In this document: in pieces, positions 36,760-46,427 of the stretch
Numbering within the stretch: position 1 is the first letter of the stretch
Layout: every line of letters starts with the position of its first letter
NCBI RefSeq assembly: GCF_041435435.1
Contig: NZ_CP108494.1
Location: 7,970,501 to 8,034,500, forward strand
Length of the DNA: 64,000 nt
Direction: 5' to 3'
Source of the DNA: Streptomyces sp. NBC_01241
GTDB taxonomy: Bacteria > Actinomycetota > Actinomycetes > Streptomycetales > Streptomycetaceae
Made by a program: the position numbers and the translations under genes
The notes under the pieces: model-generated
The model's input: the letters and a program-made list of their open reading frames with translations, nothing else
Databases searched by the model: none
What the model was told of the DNA's origin: nothing

Positions 36760-39700
36760 TCACTCCCCCTCCCGCAGTACCTGCACCGGATCGGCCTGTC
36801 GCACCGCCAGCAGCGCCACGACGACGACCGGGACGGCGGCCACGGCCGCCAGCAGGGCGGCCACCCGCAGCGGTGGCAGTTCCACCAGCAGATCCGGCAC
36901 CGGGCGGGTGGCCTCGCCGGTCAGGACGATGAGCGGCAGCACCGCGCGGGTCAGGGCGATGCCCAGGCCCGTGCCCACGGCCAGCGCCAGCGCGATCAGG
37001 ACGCCGTGCTCGGCGGCGACGGCACGGGCCAGCCGGCGGCGTGGGGCGCCCAGGGCACGCAGGATCGCGAACTCGGCGTTCCGCTCCCGCAGCGCCCCGG
37101 TCGCGCTCACCGCGAACCCGAGCGCGGCCAGCACCGCCGCCGCCCCGGCCGCCGCGGTGAACGCGGCCTCCGGGCCCGCCCCGAACGGGTCGTCGCGCAG
37201 CTCGGCGGCGATCTCGTCACGCACGACGATCTGCCAGGGATCGAGGTCGGGCCGGGCGCGCAGAGCGGTGGCGACAGCCGCGCTGTTCGACGGCGAGTCC
37301 GGCCGCAGCCACCACTCGGTAGGCGCGAGGGCGGCCCCGTAGCGCGCCTGGAGGACCCGGTTCACGGCGTGCAGATCGAGGAGCACGCCGCCGCCGTCGC
37401 CGTCGCCGTCTCCCTCCCCGCCCTGGGCCGTCGGTAGCTGCCGTACGGCGCGCACGATCCGCACAGGCACGTTCTGCCCCTGGAAGGCTATGTCCATCGT
37501 CTGACCGGGGCGGGCACCGGCGGAGGCGAGGAAGCGGTCGGTGGCGAGGGCGGCCACCGCGGTGGTCTTGGGCTGTGTCACCTGCATGCGCAGCGTCAGT
37601 GACGGGCCGAGCCAGGGCTGGTAGGACGGGACGTAGCCCGTGCCGTACACCACGGTCGGGTGCGCGGCGGGGCGGACGCGCGCGCGGGTCGGCGAGGTTC
37701 TGTGGTTGCCCGAGTCCTGTCCGTCGGTGCCGGAGACCGCCGTCCAGGACGCCGGCAGGGGCACTCGCTGTGCCGTGCCGGCGGCGGTTGTCGCGGTCAG
37801 GGCGTCGAGGGTCAGGGTGTGCTGTTCGGCGTGGTGGGACGGCATGGGCAGCACGAGCTGTACCCCGGTGAGCTTCAACGGTCCGTGGATGCTCGGCAGT
37901 TCGACAGACAGCGTGTGCGGGCGCCCGTCGGCGGGGAGGTCGCCGGACGGCAACGTGTAGGGGACGCCGTGGTCGTCCTCCAGCGTCTGGGTCACGGTCG
38001 CCGCGCTCTTTGTGTCCCGCACCGAACTGAGCAGGGTCGCAGTCAGCGTCAGCCGGGTCGCCCCGGCGGGCACGCGCGCGCCCGCCGACTCACCCGACGG
38101 GCCCAGCCCCGCCAGCAGCTTCTTCATCGGGGCGGGCGCCAGGTCGGGGCGCAGCAGGACGGTATCTGCCGCGTGCGCGGTGTCCAGCGCCAGCACCGTC
38201 GCCGTGCGTCCGGCGGGCAGCGTCAGGGTCGTCCGCATGGCGGGGACGGCCTCGCGCACGTGGGGCACGGCCGCGTAATCCTGCGTGCGGCCGAGCTCGC
38301 CGTCGCCGGCGCCCAGGACCCGCACCGGCGCGCCCGCCGCGAAGTCGGCCTGGTCGTCCTGCGAGCGCCCCCAGGAGGAACCCTGGCCGATCGCCAGTAC
38401 GCCGAGTGCGACGGCCAGGACGAGCAGCAGTACGGGTCCGGCGCCGCCCCCCGGGCGGCGGCTGAGCTGCCAGCCGGCCAGCGCCCCGGCCAGCCCCCGC
38501 CCGCCCGTCGCCCGGCGCTCGGCGAGCCGGGCGGCCAACGGCAGCAGACGCAGCGTCAGGACCGCGCCGGCCAGCAGCGCGAGGGCGGGCGCGGCGACCA
38601 GCAGCGGGTCGATGCCCAGCGCGCCGGTCGTGTCCGCGCTCACCCCGCCCGACGTGCGGCGGTGCAGCTGCCAGTAGGCGACCCCGGCCACCGCCACCAG
38701 CCCCAGGTCCGCCCCGGCCCGCAGCGGAGCGGGCAGGGCGCGGGCGCGGGACGTGCGGAACCCGGCCGACGCGACCGCCGGCAGGGTCACCGCCAGCGCG
38801 CACCCCAGTGCCACGCCGGCCGCCGTCAGCCACACCCCGAGCCGTCCGCCGGCCGGCACCTCCAGCTCCAGTCCGAGCCGGGCCAGCGCCCCCTGCCCGG
38901 CCAGCAGCCGGACCAGCGGGCCTGCCAGCAGCGGGGCGATCAGCAGCGCGGGCCCGGCCAGCAGCAGCGCCTCCCGGGCGGCAAGGCCGGCGAGGGTGGC
39001 GCGGGAGGCGCCGCGGGCGCGCAGCAGCTGGGTCTCGCCGGTGCGTTCGGCGGCGAGCAGCCGGGCCACGAGCAGCAGCGCGCAGGTCGCGAGCAGGGCG
39101 AGCTGGAGGGCGACGATCAGGAGGGTGGAGCGGGAGACGAGCAGGGAGCGCTCGACCCGGTCGAGGACCTCGGGGAGGGCGGTGCTCGCGGTCGTTTTGC
39201 CGGCCGTACCGCCCTTGCTGTCGTCCCCGGTGGACAGTTTGAGCAGGGTGGCAGGCCCGGTGCGCGCGGAGGTGCGCAGGGCGCCGATGCGGTCGGCGGT
39301 GAGGCGGGCGAAGTCGGCGGAGGCGAGCCACGCCGACCCTCCGCCGCTCACCCGGCCGCCGGTGACGACGGAGGGCGCCGTCAGCAGGGGGCCGTAGGTG
39401 GTGAAGGTGGACGTCCGTACGCCCCGACCGCCCAGTTCGTCCAGCAGCCAGTAGGGGGAGGCCGGCTCGGCGGCCCGGTACACGCCCGTGACGAGGATCC
39501 GCACGGGCGGCCCGTCGAGCCGGTCGGTGACGGTGAGGCGGGCGCCCGGCGCCAGCCGCAGCCGCCGCGCGGCGGTCTCGGGCATCGCCACCTCGACGTC
39601 CGGCGTGCCCGCGCGTGGCAGGCGCCCCTTGCTGAGCCGCACCTGCGTGGAGTCGAGCGCCGCGAAGTGTGTGAGGTCGGGCTTGTCGCCGGGCCGGGTG

Positions 39701-40074
39701 GCTGCGGCCCGGGTGGTTGCGGGCAGGGCGTACGGGCCGGAGCGCACCAGCGTCCGCACGGTCACCGGCAGCCCGTCGAAAGTGCGGCGCGCTGCGTCGC
39801 GTACGGCGGTGTCGGTGGCCCGGCGACGATCGGGCGCCACCTCGGCCCTGACGACCAGCGCGGCATCGGCAGCATTGCGCGGCTCGGCCAGCGAGTGGCG
39901 CAGGGCCGCGTCGCCGATCGCGGTCGAGTAGGCGGCCAGGGCCGCCAGCACGGACGTGGTCAGCAGGACGGCGACGAGCGCAGCGGCGATCAGTGGGCGA
40001 TGCGCCTGCGCCCTCGCCAGGACGAGCGTGGCACGCCCCGAACGCCCCCCGAAACGCCCCCCGTGCGTCGTCAC
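36760..40074 (-). CDS. FtsX-type ABC permease, large first subunit
   Basis: A 1104-residue protein with an N-terminal helix (about 30-50), outside domain (50-325), helix clusters (about 330-460, 470-560), a long second outside domain (560-960) and the final FtsX helices (about 975-1090; FAILRALGAPRRRLARAV matches the FtsX loop). An Asp/Gly run (EGDGDGDGGG) near 905 is unusual. It heads the three-gene permease-permease-ATPase operon, a layout seen for actinobacterial exporters of unknown cargo. Confidence 0.88.
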   Translation of the reverse strand: MTTHGGRFGGRSGRATLVLARAQAHRPLIAAALVAVLLTTSVLAALAAYSTAIGDAALRHSLAEPRNAADAALVVRAEVAPDRRRATDTAVRDAARRTFDGLPVTVRTLVRSGPYALPATTRAAATRPGDKPDLTHFAALDSTQVRLSKGRLPRAGTPDVEVAMPETAARRLRLAPGARLTVTDRLDGPPVRILVTGVYRAAEPASPYWLLDELGGRGVRTSTFTTYGPLLTAPSVVTGGRVSGGGSAWLASADFARLTADRIGALRTSARTGPATLLKLSTGDDSKGGTAGKTTASTALPEVLDRVERSLLVSRSTLLIVALQLALLATCALLLVARLLAAERTGETQLLRARGASRATLAGLAAREALLLAGPALLIAPLLAGPLVRLLAGQGALARLGLELEVPAGGRLGVWLTAAGVALGCALAVTLPAVASAGFRTSRARALPAPLRAGADLGLVAVAGVAYWQLHRRTSGGVSADTTGALGIDPLLVAAPALALLAGAVLTLRLLPLAARLAERRATGGRGLAGALAGWQLSRRPGGGAGPVLLLVLAVALGVLAIGQGSSWGRSQDDQADFAAGAPVRVLGAGDGELGRTQDYAAVPHVREAVPAMRTTLTLPAGRTATVLALDTAHAADTVLLRPDLAPAPMKKLLAGLGPSGESAGARVPAGATRLTLTATLLSSVRDTKSAATVTQTLEDDHGVPYTLPSGDLPADGRPHTLSVELPSIHGPLKLTGVQLVLPMPSHHAEQHTLTLDALTATTAAGTAQRVPLPASWTAVSGTDGQDSGNHRTSPTRARVRPAAHPTVVYGTGYVPSYQPWLGPSLTLRMQVTQPKTTAVAALATDRFLASAGARPGQTMDIAFQGQNVPVRIVRAVRQLPTAQGGEGDGDGDGGGVLLDLHAVNRVLQARYGAALAPTEWWLRPDSPSNSAAVATALRARPDLDPWQIVVRDEIAAELRDDPFGAGPEAAFTAAAGAAAVLAALGFAVSATGALRERNAEFAILRALGAPRRRLARAVAAEHGVLIALALAVGTGLGIALTRAVLPLIVLTGEATRPVPDLLVELPPLRVAALLAAVAAVPVVVVALLAVRQADPVQVLREGE

Positions 40075-40200
40075 TCGGCTTCCCCCAAGCCTCAGTTGTC
40101 ACCGTTGCCAGATCTCCCGGTGATGTTGTCAGACCGGATGCGGTGGCGTAAGTGATGATGAAGCGGGCTTGATCGGATCGTGACCGGAATTCGGCGTTCT

Positions 40201-40868
40201 ATGAAGAGTCTTCAATATCTGACCGGTGACTTGTCAGACCTGATGCACGACGCCGTCTCCGACGCGCAGGAGGCCACCCGCGTCGCGGCCCGGGACCTGA
40301 ACAAGTGGGCCGCCGAGGCACGGCCAGGGAAGATGGAGACCAGCGAACTCACCGCCGTCGACAAGCTGATGCTCGCTGACACCGGCGTCGCGGGCGCCGG
40401 TACCGAGCTGAACGAGATCCTCACCGCCGGCGACCTGGCGTGCGCGTCGATGCGTATGGACCCGCTGAGCCTCGACGACGAAACGGCCATGGAGCGGATG
40501 TTGGCGAAGTCGGACACCCCACAGGGGCGGGCCTACCTGATGAAGGCCCTGGTCGCCGGCCACAGCGTCGCCGAGATCGGTACATTCCAGGACAAGATCC
40601 ACGGCAAGGGCCCCGACTGGCTGCGCCGACGGTCCTCACCGAAGTCGAGAAGTCGGTGGCGCAGGGGCGGCCGGTGCCGGTCGGTGTTTCGGGCAAGGAG
40701 GGCGCGCATGCGATGACCATCATCGCCCAGGAGGGTGACATGCTTCAGGTGTACAACCCTTGGGGCTCGACCACCTGGGTCAGCGAGGACGACTTCATCA
40801 ACGGCCGCATGGGCAAGGCTTCCAACAGTGATCTCCCCAACGCGTACAGCGTCTGTCTTCCGCAGTAG
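40201..40868 (+). pseudogene. Papain-like (C39-type) protein gene with frameshift
   Basis: The first 140 residues read through to KIHGKGPDWLRR. Then a one-step frame change near 40625 leads to the C-terminal part: TVLTEVEKSVAQGRPVPVG, then GAHAMTII with the candidate catalytic His, VYNPWGSTTWVSEDDFING with the Asn, and the end YSVCLPQ. This His/Asn end resembles papain/C39-like cysteine peptidase folds in Streptomyces. The catalytic Cys region is not identified. The break suggests loss of function unless the shift is a sequence error. The lipoprotein gene overlaps its 3' end. Confidence 0.55.
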
Positions 40869-41361
40869 CAGGGGCGGTGCCGCGATCTCGGCGGCCGCGC
40901 TCCTCGCTCTCGCCACGGGCTGCGGCTCGGGCACCGACGAACCGGCCGGCGGCTCCACGAGCCGCCCGACGAGCCACTCGGTGAAGGACACCAGCGTCAC
41001 CGCCGAGCCGGGCGAGCGCTTCACGCTCACCGTCGACCAGAACGCCTCCACCCGCGAGTACTGGTACCTGGTCGACACCGAGCCCGACAGCTCGGTGCTC
41101 GTCAGCCGCGGCCAGGACTACGCGTCGGACTCCGGCGACGAGCCGGTGGCCGGTGCCGGCGGCAGGCTCACCTTCACCTTCGAGGCCAAGGGCAAGGGGA
41201 CCACCCGGTTCACGCTGCTGCACTGCACCTTCACCACGTGCCAGGGCAACAACTCCACGCTGCCCCCCGAGACGACCGGACTCTCCGCCACCCCGACCAC
41301 GGGGGCGGGGTCCCCCTCCCAGGCTCCCGAGCGCATCACCTACACCGTCACCGTCAACTGA
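40828..41361 (+). CDS. Chagasin-like (I42) protease-inhibitor lipoprotein
   Basis: From a GTG at 40828 the 177-residue product has a signal peptide with a lipobox (ALLALATGC), then a beta domain with chagasin features: TAEPGERFTLTVDQNASTRE, WYLV, GDEPVAGAGGRLTFTFEAKG and TRFTLLHC, then a TYTVTVN end. Chagasin-fold proteins inhibit papain-like cysteine peptidases. The lipoprotein would face outside the membrane. The gene overlaps the papain-like remnant by 41 bases, so the pair may once have been an enzyme and its inhibitor. The start is uncertain because the ribosome site is weak. Confidence 0.65.
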   Translation: MISPTRTASVFRSSRGGAAISAAALLALATGCGSGTDEPAGGSTSRPTSHSVKDTSVTAEPGERFTLTVDQNASTREYWYLVDTEPDSSVLVSRGQDYASDSGDEPVAGAGGRLTFTFEAKGKGTTRFTLLHCTFTTCQGNNSTLPPETTGLSATPTTGAGSPSQAPERITYTVTVN

Positions 41362-41402
41362 GCTCCAGCGGACCAGTCGGACGAGACACCAGAGGTCCCG
41401 CC

Positions 41403-41621
41403 ATGAACGACGACGCCCCGTACCCGCCGAGAGGCGGCCGTCGTGGTACGGGAGTGGCTGCGAGCCGGCACCGAACTCATGGGCGGGATCGCCGCCGACG
41501 ACACCGCGGCCACCTGGCTGCGCGCCGTCGTGACCATTGTCGAACTGAAGCAGCTGACCCGGGCGCGGAGCCAAAGTACGCGATCCGAGCTGCGTCATGA
41601 GCCGTCGGGTGGGTGCTGATC
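41403..41621 (+). pseudogene. Small gene fragment, frame-shifted
   Basis: MNDDAPYP starts at 41403, and after a one-base change of frame the sequence TRREAAVVVREWLRAGTELM, then TAATWLRAVVTIVELKQL, runs to a stop at 41621. The protein-like pattern is clear but no family is recognised. It follows the lipoprotein gene by 41 bases. Confidence 0.3.
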
Positions 41622-42395
41622 AAGGACCATGTCATCGGGGCCCAGGCGGCGATGGCGTTGTCGCTGCCACCGGCGAGGAACACCAGCCGACCGTGCAGGC
41701 GGGCGACGGCGAGGGCCTCGATGCTTCCTGTGTGTCCGGCGAACGCCTGCCCATGGCCTGCCCCCGGGCCACGGCCCACACTGGGACCGTCCAGTCGGCA
41801 CCGGCCGTGACCGCCACGGGACGCCGGCCGAGGCGGTTGAGCAGCAGTGCCGTGATTCCCGGTCGGCCACCGGCGAGGCGGCGAACCACACGGCACGCGG
41901 CGACTTCCCTGGCCCACACCTCGTCGCCCGTCGCGCTCACCCACACGCGGCGACCGCCGACGACACCGGCCGCCACGGCCGTCACGGCACCGGAATGCCG
42001 TTCGCGGGCGGGCTGAAAACCCGGGGGTCCACGTCCCACACCCGTACGGTGCCGTCGGCGCTGCCACCGACCAACAGGCACTGGTCGCCGACCACGGCCG
42101 ACCCCAGGGCGGTGAGAGGGCGTGCGGAGCCGCTGAGGATGTGCTCCGAGCCGTCGGCGTCGCTCACTGCGCTCAACCGCACGGTCCCTCCGTCCGTGAC
42201 GGTGGCCAGGCCGGATTCCCCCGCGGTGCCCGGTACCAACGCCACTACGCCATTGCCGTCGGGCCCGTGCCCATCGCCGTGGGGCAGCCGTGACGTCACG
42301 GACGCTGCCGTCGTCGGTATGGCCGTGACTGACGAGGCGGACGACGAGGCTGTGCTCCCGGGAGAGCGCGTTCAGGGACATTGCGTGATTGGGAT
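41600..42395 (-). pseudogene. WD40-repeat protein remnant
   Basis: Beta-propeller repeats are spread over three frames: GLATVTDGGTVRLSAVSDAD and LLVGGSADGTVRVWDVD (42299-42010), HSGAVTAVAAGVVGGRRVWV and VTAGADWTVPVWAVARGQ (42010-41750), and FAGHTGSIEALAVARLHG with GGSDNAIAAWAP (41750-41620). At least two frame breaks show decay. Streptomyces WD40 proteins often accompany signalling or conflict genes; here only the propeller is left. Confidence 0.65.
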
Positions 42396-42728
42396 TGGTC
42401 CCGTTCATCGGTCTCGTGAGTGACGTGGCGTCATGTCCGTTGTGCGGCAAGGGACCCGGGAGAGCGGAGCAGGTGCGGTGCTGGTGATCACGTGGTTGTC
42501 GAGACCCATGAGAACCGAGCGAGACCGTGCCTGCCCGGAACACGGACGTGCGCAGGTCATTGCGGAGGTGGCCCGTGCCGTGCTCGGCGACGCGTTCCGG
42601 GACGCCCTCGCCCTTGGTAACAGCCAGCCACGAGTTCTGGGGCGGACGTACGACGCGGTACCCCAGAATGCTCTCCCGAGTTGAGTAGCAGTACGGATAG
42701 CAGGCGATCAGCCGGCAGGAAGACGATC
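42396..42728. other. Gap with one doubtful small reading frame
   Basis: A GTG/ATG frame at 42433-42684 (83 codons, containing AQVIAEVARAVLGDAFRDAL) has a protein-like helix but no clear ribosome site. It is not called as a gene. Confidence 0.25.
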
Positions 42729-43148
42729 GTGCTCATGACGTATCTGGTGCGGGCTGCGAAAGCAACTTCCGTAGCTGCCGCAGCCACGCTCGCCGCATGG
42801 TGGCTGTTCCGCAGCATGTACACACTGATCAACCACGCCACCGAAGCCGACAGCGAACGCAACCCTCTCGCGGGAGTCCCCTATTACCTGGCCGCCAACG
42901 CGGCAGGCATCGCCTTCCAACCCTTCGCCCTGTGGGCCGGCCTCAGACTGTCCAGAGTCCACGGCAACCATTTAGCGATCACCATCAGCGCCTACGTGTG
43001 GTCCACGATGACCGCAGGACACCTCGTGGACTCCACCCCCGGCCCATGGGAAGCCCTCCTGTGGGTGGCCGTCCAGTCCGCCGTTACGACCGGCTCCTCG
43101 CTCCTGCAAGCCAGGCTCATGCCCACCAGCACACAGCGGTCCTCATGA
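42729..43148 (+). CDS. Membrane protein of unknown function, coupled pair first gene
   Basis: The protein of about 139 residues has four likely membrane segments (around SVAAAATLAAWWLF, YYLAANAAGIAFQPFALWAG, ITISAYVWSTMTAG and LLWVAVQSAVTTGSS). A GTG at 42729 with AGGAAG upstream is preferred; a TTG at 42681 is possible. No family recognised. The next gene starts inside its stop (ATGA at 43145-43148), so the two products are likely to work together. Confidence 0.6.
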   Translation: MLMTYLVRAAKATSVAAAATLAAWWLFRSMYTLINHATEADSERNPLAGVPYYLAANAAGIAFQPFALWAGLRLSRVHGNHLAITISAYVWSTMTAGHLVDSTPGPWEALLWVAVQSAVTTGSSLLQARLMPTSTQRSS

Positions 43149-43786
43149 CCCGGCGCCCGGTGAAGATACTCGTGCTGCGCGCTATGACGTGGCCGATCCT
43201 CGTCACTTTCAATGTCGTGGCCCGTGTATGGACGCTCCTTGGCTCGACCAGCCGCCGCGGAGCCCGCCGACTCGCAGACAGTGGCACCGCCCGGCAGGCT
43301 CGGCAGGCTGCCGAGGTCCGGCTGCGTGCCATCGCCCATGCGTACGCGGAGAGCACACCGCTGGTGTTACGTCTCCTGGTCATCGAGGACTACTGCACCC
43401 GCGGAATGGTCGGCTGGGATCTGTTCACTCCGGTAAGGCCCGCCCACCGGGTGTCCTGCTGGATGCGTTTGACGGCCTACTACAGTTCCCCGCTGCCGCC
43501 GACCGAGACCATCAGCCGGATCCTCGACGCGGGGAAGCAGCCCCTTTCCGGTATCCCCATTACCCACGAAACGGCCCGCGAGGACGGCCGGGGCGAACTT
43601 ACTCACGCCGGTCACACTTTCACCTGGGGTCAGCCAGGCTCGCCGGTTTCCGAGCCCGAACGACCGGCGAACGCCTACCGGTTCGTGTGCGAGCCCCCGA
43701 CGGCGAGCGTGGGCAGCATCCGTCGCCGGTACGGCACGGTGTTCGTGCTGACCCTGCCGTCGGACAGCTACTACCGGATCCCATGA
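43145..43786 (+). CDS. Unknown protein translated with the membrane protein
   Basis: The 213-residue protein starts with a basic stretch and one hydrophobic helix (ILVLRAMTWPILVTFNVVAR), then a helical region with many Arg/Ala (RRGARRLADSGTARQARQAA) and a soluble C-terminal half ending YGTVFVLTLPSDSYYRIP. No motif is recognised. Translational coupling with the four-helix membrane protein points to a small membrane complex. Confidence 0.6.
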   Translation: MTRRPVKILVLRAMTWPILVTFNVVARVWTLLGSTSRRGARRLADSGTARQARQAAEVRLRAIAHAYAESTPLVLRLLVIEDYCTRGMVGWDLFTPVRPAHRVSCWMRLTAYYSSPLPPTETISRILDAGKQPLSGIPITHETAREDGRGELTHAGHTFTWGQPGSPVSEPERPANAYRFVCEPPTASVGSIRRRYGTVFVLTLPSDSYYRIP

Positions 43787-43959
43787 TGACAGGACCTCGC
43801 AGGCCCGTGTGGCTGTCGGCCTCCGCCGGTCATCCAACTGCTTACGCCCCGGATAAGGGGTGCGACGCTCGACCATCAGCAGCAGCGGATGTGGACACAA
43901 CTCCGGCTGACGGCCTGTCATTCCAAGGAAACAACCGTTCATTTTGCTAGGAGTCCTAG

Positions 43960-45052
43960 GGTGCGTATGGAGTCGTGATCATGTGGTTCGTGTGAGGTCC
44001 TTGATCCAGATCATGGAGGCGCGGAGATGAAGGCCGGCGAGGTAGCTCTCGGGGGGCTTGTCGTAACGGGTAGCGATGCCTCGCCAGGCTTTCAACTTGT
44101 TGATCAGGCGCTCGACGGTGTTCCTCTCCTTGTAGAGGTCGGTGTCATGGCCGACGGGCCGGCCGCCCCTGCTGCCCTTCTTCTTCCGGTTGGCGGCCTG
44201 GTCCTTCTTCTCCGGGATGACCGCCTTGATCTGACGTTTGCGCAGGTAGGCGCGGTTGTCTCGGGAGGAGTACGTCTTGTCCCCGGCGACCGCGTCGGGC
44301 CGGGTGCGGGGGCGGCCGACCGGCCCGCGGACGCGGACCTTGGCCAGCACGGGGAGGAACTGCGGACTGTCAGCGGCCTGCCCGGCGGTCAGCACGAGCG
44401 CCAGCGGGCGGCACTTCCGGTCGGCGGCGAGATGGACCTTGCTGGTCTGCCCGCCTCTCGATCGTCCGAGCAGGGCGGCCTTCAGCCGGAGTTTGCGTCG
44501 GCGTCGGACGCGGCGCCGCTCTTCGTGGGCGGGATCGCTTTCGGCGGATCGCCCGTCTTGTCCTTCCGCCTCGCCCCCTTTTGCCGGGCCTTCTCCTCCT
44601 CCGCGGCGGCCTTCTCCAAGGCGGTGAGGACGCCCTCGGCCAGGTGCATTCCGGCGGCATCGTGGTGGGCGCGAGCGGTGGTGGAGTCCACGCTGACCAG
44701 GGACATGTCCACCTCGCCCCGCCTCGCGGCTTCGGCGATCATGCCCTCCAGCAGGGCCTCGAAGACGCCGGCGTCCCGCCACTGCCGGAAGCGGTTGTGG
44801 ACGGTCGGCCAGGCCCCGAACTCCGCCGGCATCTCCCGCCACTGCCCGCCTGTCTTGAACTTCCAGATTACGCCCTCGAACTGCTGCCGCAGCCGCTCGG
44901 GATACGGGCCGTACCTTCCGATCGGCAGGTACGGCTCGATGAACTGCCATTCTTCGTCTACCAGTTGCGCCCGCGTCATGAATGACGATCTACCAGATCG
45001 CGTCACTGGAGACGGGCGAGTCCCACAGATTGATCACACCCAGATACGCGCC
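43960..45052. mobile_element. IS5-family insertion sequence
   Basis: Terminal inverted repeats ggtgcgtat (43960-43968) and atacgcgcc (45044-45052) match at 8 of 9 positions and are flanked by TAG on both sides (43957-43959, 45053-45055), a likely target duplication. The element is 1,093 bp and carries one transposase gene on the minus strand. Confidence 0.65.
43979..44979 (-). CDS. IS5-family DDE transposase, frame-shifted or programmed
   Basis: The first frame (44979-44482) holds MTRAQLVDEEWQFIEPYLP and VSVDSTTARAHHDAAG with the first Asp. The second (about 44500-43979) holds ALLGRSRGGQTSKVHLAAD, GDKTYSSRDNRAYLRKR with the second Asp, and the DDE-Glu helix KERNTVERLINKLKAW. A -1 shift near 44490-44530 joins them. 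Related Streptomyces copies appear to have one open frame here, and no classical slippery heptamer is seen, so this may be a mutated copy rather than programmed frameshifting. Confidence 0.75.
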
Positions 45053-45096
45053 TAGAACCTACTTCTGCTCCATGAGCGTCCCCTCCGTACTCACCA

Positions 45097-46128
45097 CTAT
45101 TCCCCGGCCCAGTACGCGGCCCGCACCTCCCCCTCCGCGAAGTCCCGACGCGGCAGCCGCAGGCCGAGGGACTCCTCCAAGGCGTGGAAGTACAGCTCGA
45201 ACGTGCTGGTCAGTTCGGGGTGGTCCAGCTCGGCACGGCGCACGGCACGGTTGAGGAAGTCCAGCTCGCCGCCCCGCAGATAGGGGGCACGGCCACGCTC
45301 GTACCAGATCAGCTCCAGGACGCCCCAGTCGTCGTCGACGCGGCGACCGTTCCTCATGTAGTCGAAGGTGTAGATGGCCTTCGCGGAGGTGGCGGTCAGC
45401 CATACGCTCTCCTTGATCCCGAGCGCCGCGTACGCCTCCTTGTCGGCGAAGGACCCCGGCGGCGTGTCGTGGTACAGCAGGAACGTCCACCCGCCTGCCT
45501 GCCCGAAACAGCAGCTCTCCCACTGGCGGTCCCAGTGGGCCCGGCCGCTGTCCACGGCCTGCAGGTCCTTCAGGCGCGTACCGGCCGCGACCTGCGCGGG
45601 ATCGGCCCCGTACAGCAGGGCCAGCCGCTCGGCGTCGATGGTTCGCCCGGGCGCCGAGCGGAAGAAGGCAAGGGTCGTATAGGGGTCCTGCTCACGCCAG
45701 GGGCCAGCTATCCAGGCGAGCCCCTCCAGCGGGTCGCGCCCGCACGCCTCAACCGTCCCCGTGTCGTCCAGGCCTCCACTGCGGAACCGTCTGCCCCACA
45801 CCGGATCGATCCGGTCCAGCGCGTCGGCCACCTCCTCGAGGCTGCTGCCGCGCCGACGCATCGCGGCCTCGGCGATCAGGTAAAGCGCCTGTTCGAGGTC
45901 GCGGGTGGCAAAGACCTCCCGGTAGGGACCGTGATGGCCGCGCACCGTGCCGTCCTCGTCCAGCAGCAGGCACAGGCCGCCGTCCTCCGCCTCCTCAGCG
46001 CGCCCGGCCCACTCCTCCAGCTCGTCCTCCGACAGCGCCACGGGCGGCAGCCCGACCTCGTCGAGCAGGGCGTGTCCGGCGGCCGTCCGCTGCCAGGCCT
46101 CCGCAAGTGTCCGCTTGGTGATCTCCAT
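45097..46128 (-). CDS. Large unknown protein, soluble
   Basis: The protein of 343 residues from ATG 46128 has no signal peptide or membrane helix. Notable blocks are GWTFLLYHDTPPGSFADKEA, WLTATSAKAIYTFDYMRNGR and LELIWYERGRAPYLRGGELD, ending LPRRDFAEGEVRAAYWAGE. The mix of acidic helices and Trp/Tyr-rich strands resembles Streptomyces proteins of DUF6461 or immunity type, but this is a weak impression. It stands alone between an IS5 element and the tRNA gene. Confidence 0.7.
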   Translation of the reverse strand: MEITKRTLAEAWQRTAAGHALLDEVGLPPVALSEDELEEWAGRAEEAEDGGLCLLLDEDGTVRGHHGPYREVFATRDLEQALYLIAEAAMRRRGSSLEEVADALDRIDPVWGRRFRSGGLDDTGTVEACGRDPLEGLAWIAGPWREQDPYTTLAFFRSAPGRTIDAERLALLYGADPAQVAAGTRLKDLQAVDSGRAHWDRQWESCCFGQAGGWTFLLYHDTPPGSFADKEAYAALGIKESVWLTATSAKAIYTFDYMRNGRRVDDDWGVLELIWYERGRAPYLRGGELDFLNRAVRRAELDHPELTSTFELYFHALEESLGLRLPRRDFAEGEVRAAYWAGE

Positions 46129-46390
46129 GGCGTCAGCATAAGAAGAGTCACTGACAACCGGCCGACCCCCGCGTCGTATGCCTGCCCCGTCGTCCGCGCC
46201 CGGTCTCACGCGTGCACCGTCAGATCGACCAGCGCCATGGAGCCGACCAGCCGCGCCTGCATGTTCATCCCCTCGCTCGGCCCCGTCCTCGGCACCGGGC
46301 CTCGGTGATCTGGATTGAGGCCTCACCCGTCCCTCGTGATCACGACTCGATACGCGCCCTAAGGGCCAGGTTCGAGCGGGGCCAGACGCA

Positions 46391-46420
46391 GTGAAGGCCC
46401 GGTATCCACCGGGCCTTCAC
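46391..46420 (-). terminator. Terminator of the initiator tRNA gene
   Basis: A perfect 13-base stem (gtgaaggcccggt / accgggccttcac) with an ATCC loop starts eight bases after the tRNA 3' end. Confidence 0.75.
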
Positions 46421-46427
46421 GTTTGAG

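Noticed and set aside
40075..40200. Promoter palindrome before the papain-like remnant
   Set aside because: Only short, imperfect repeats were visible, no better than chance.
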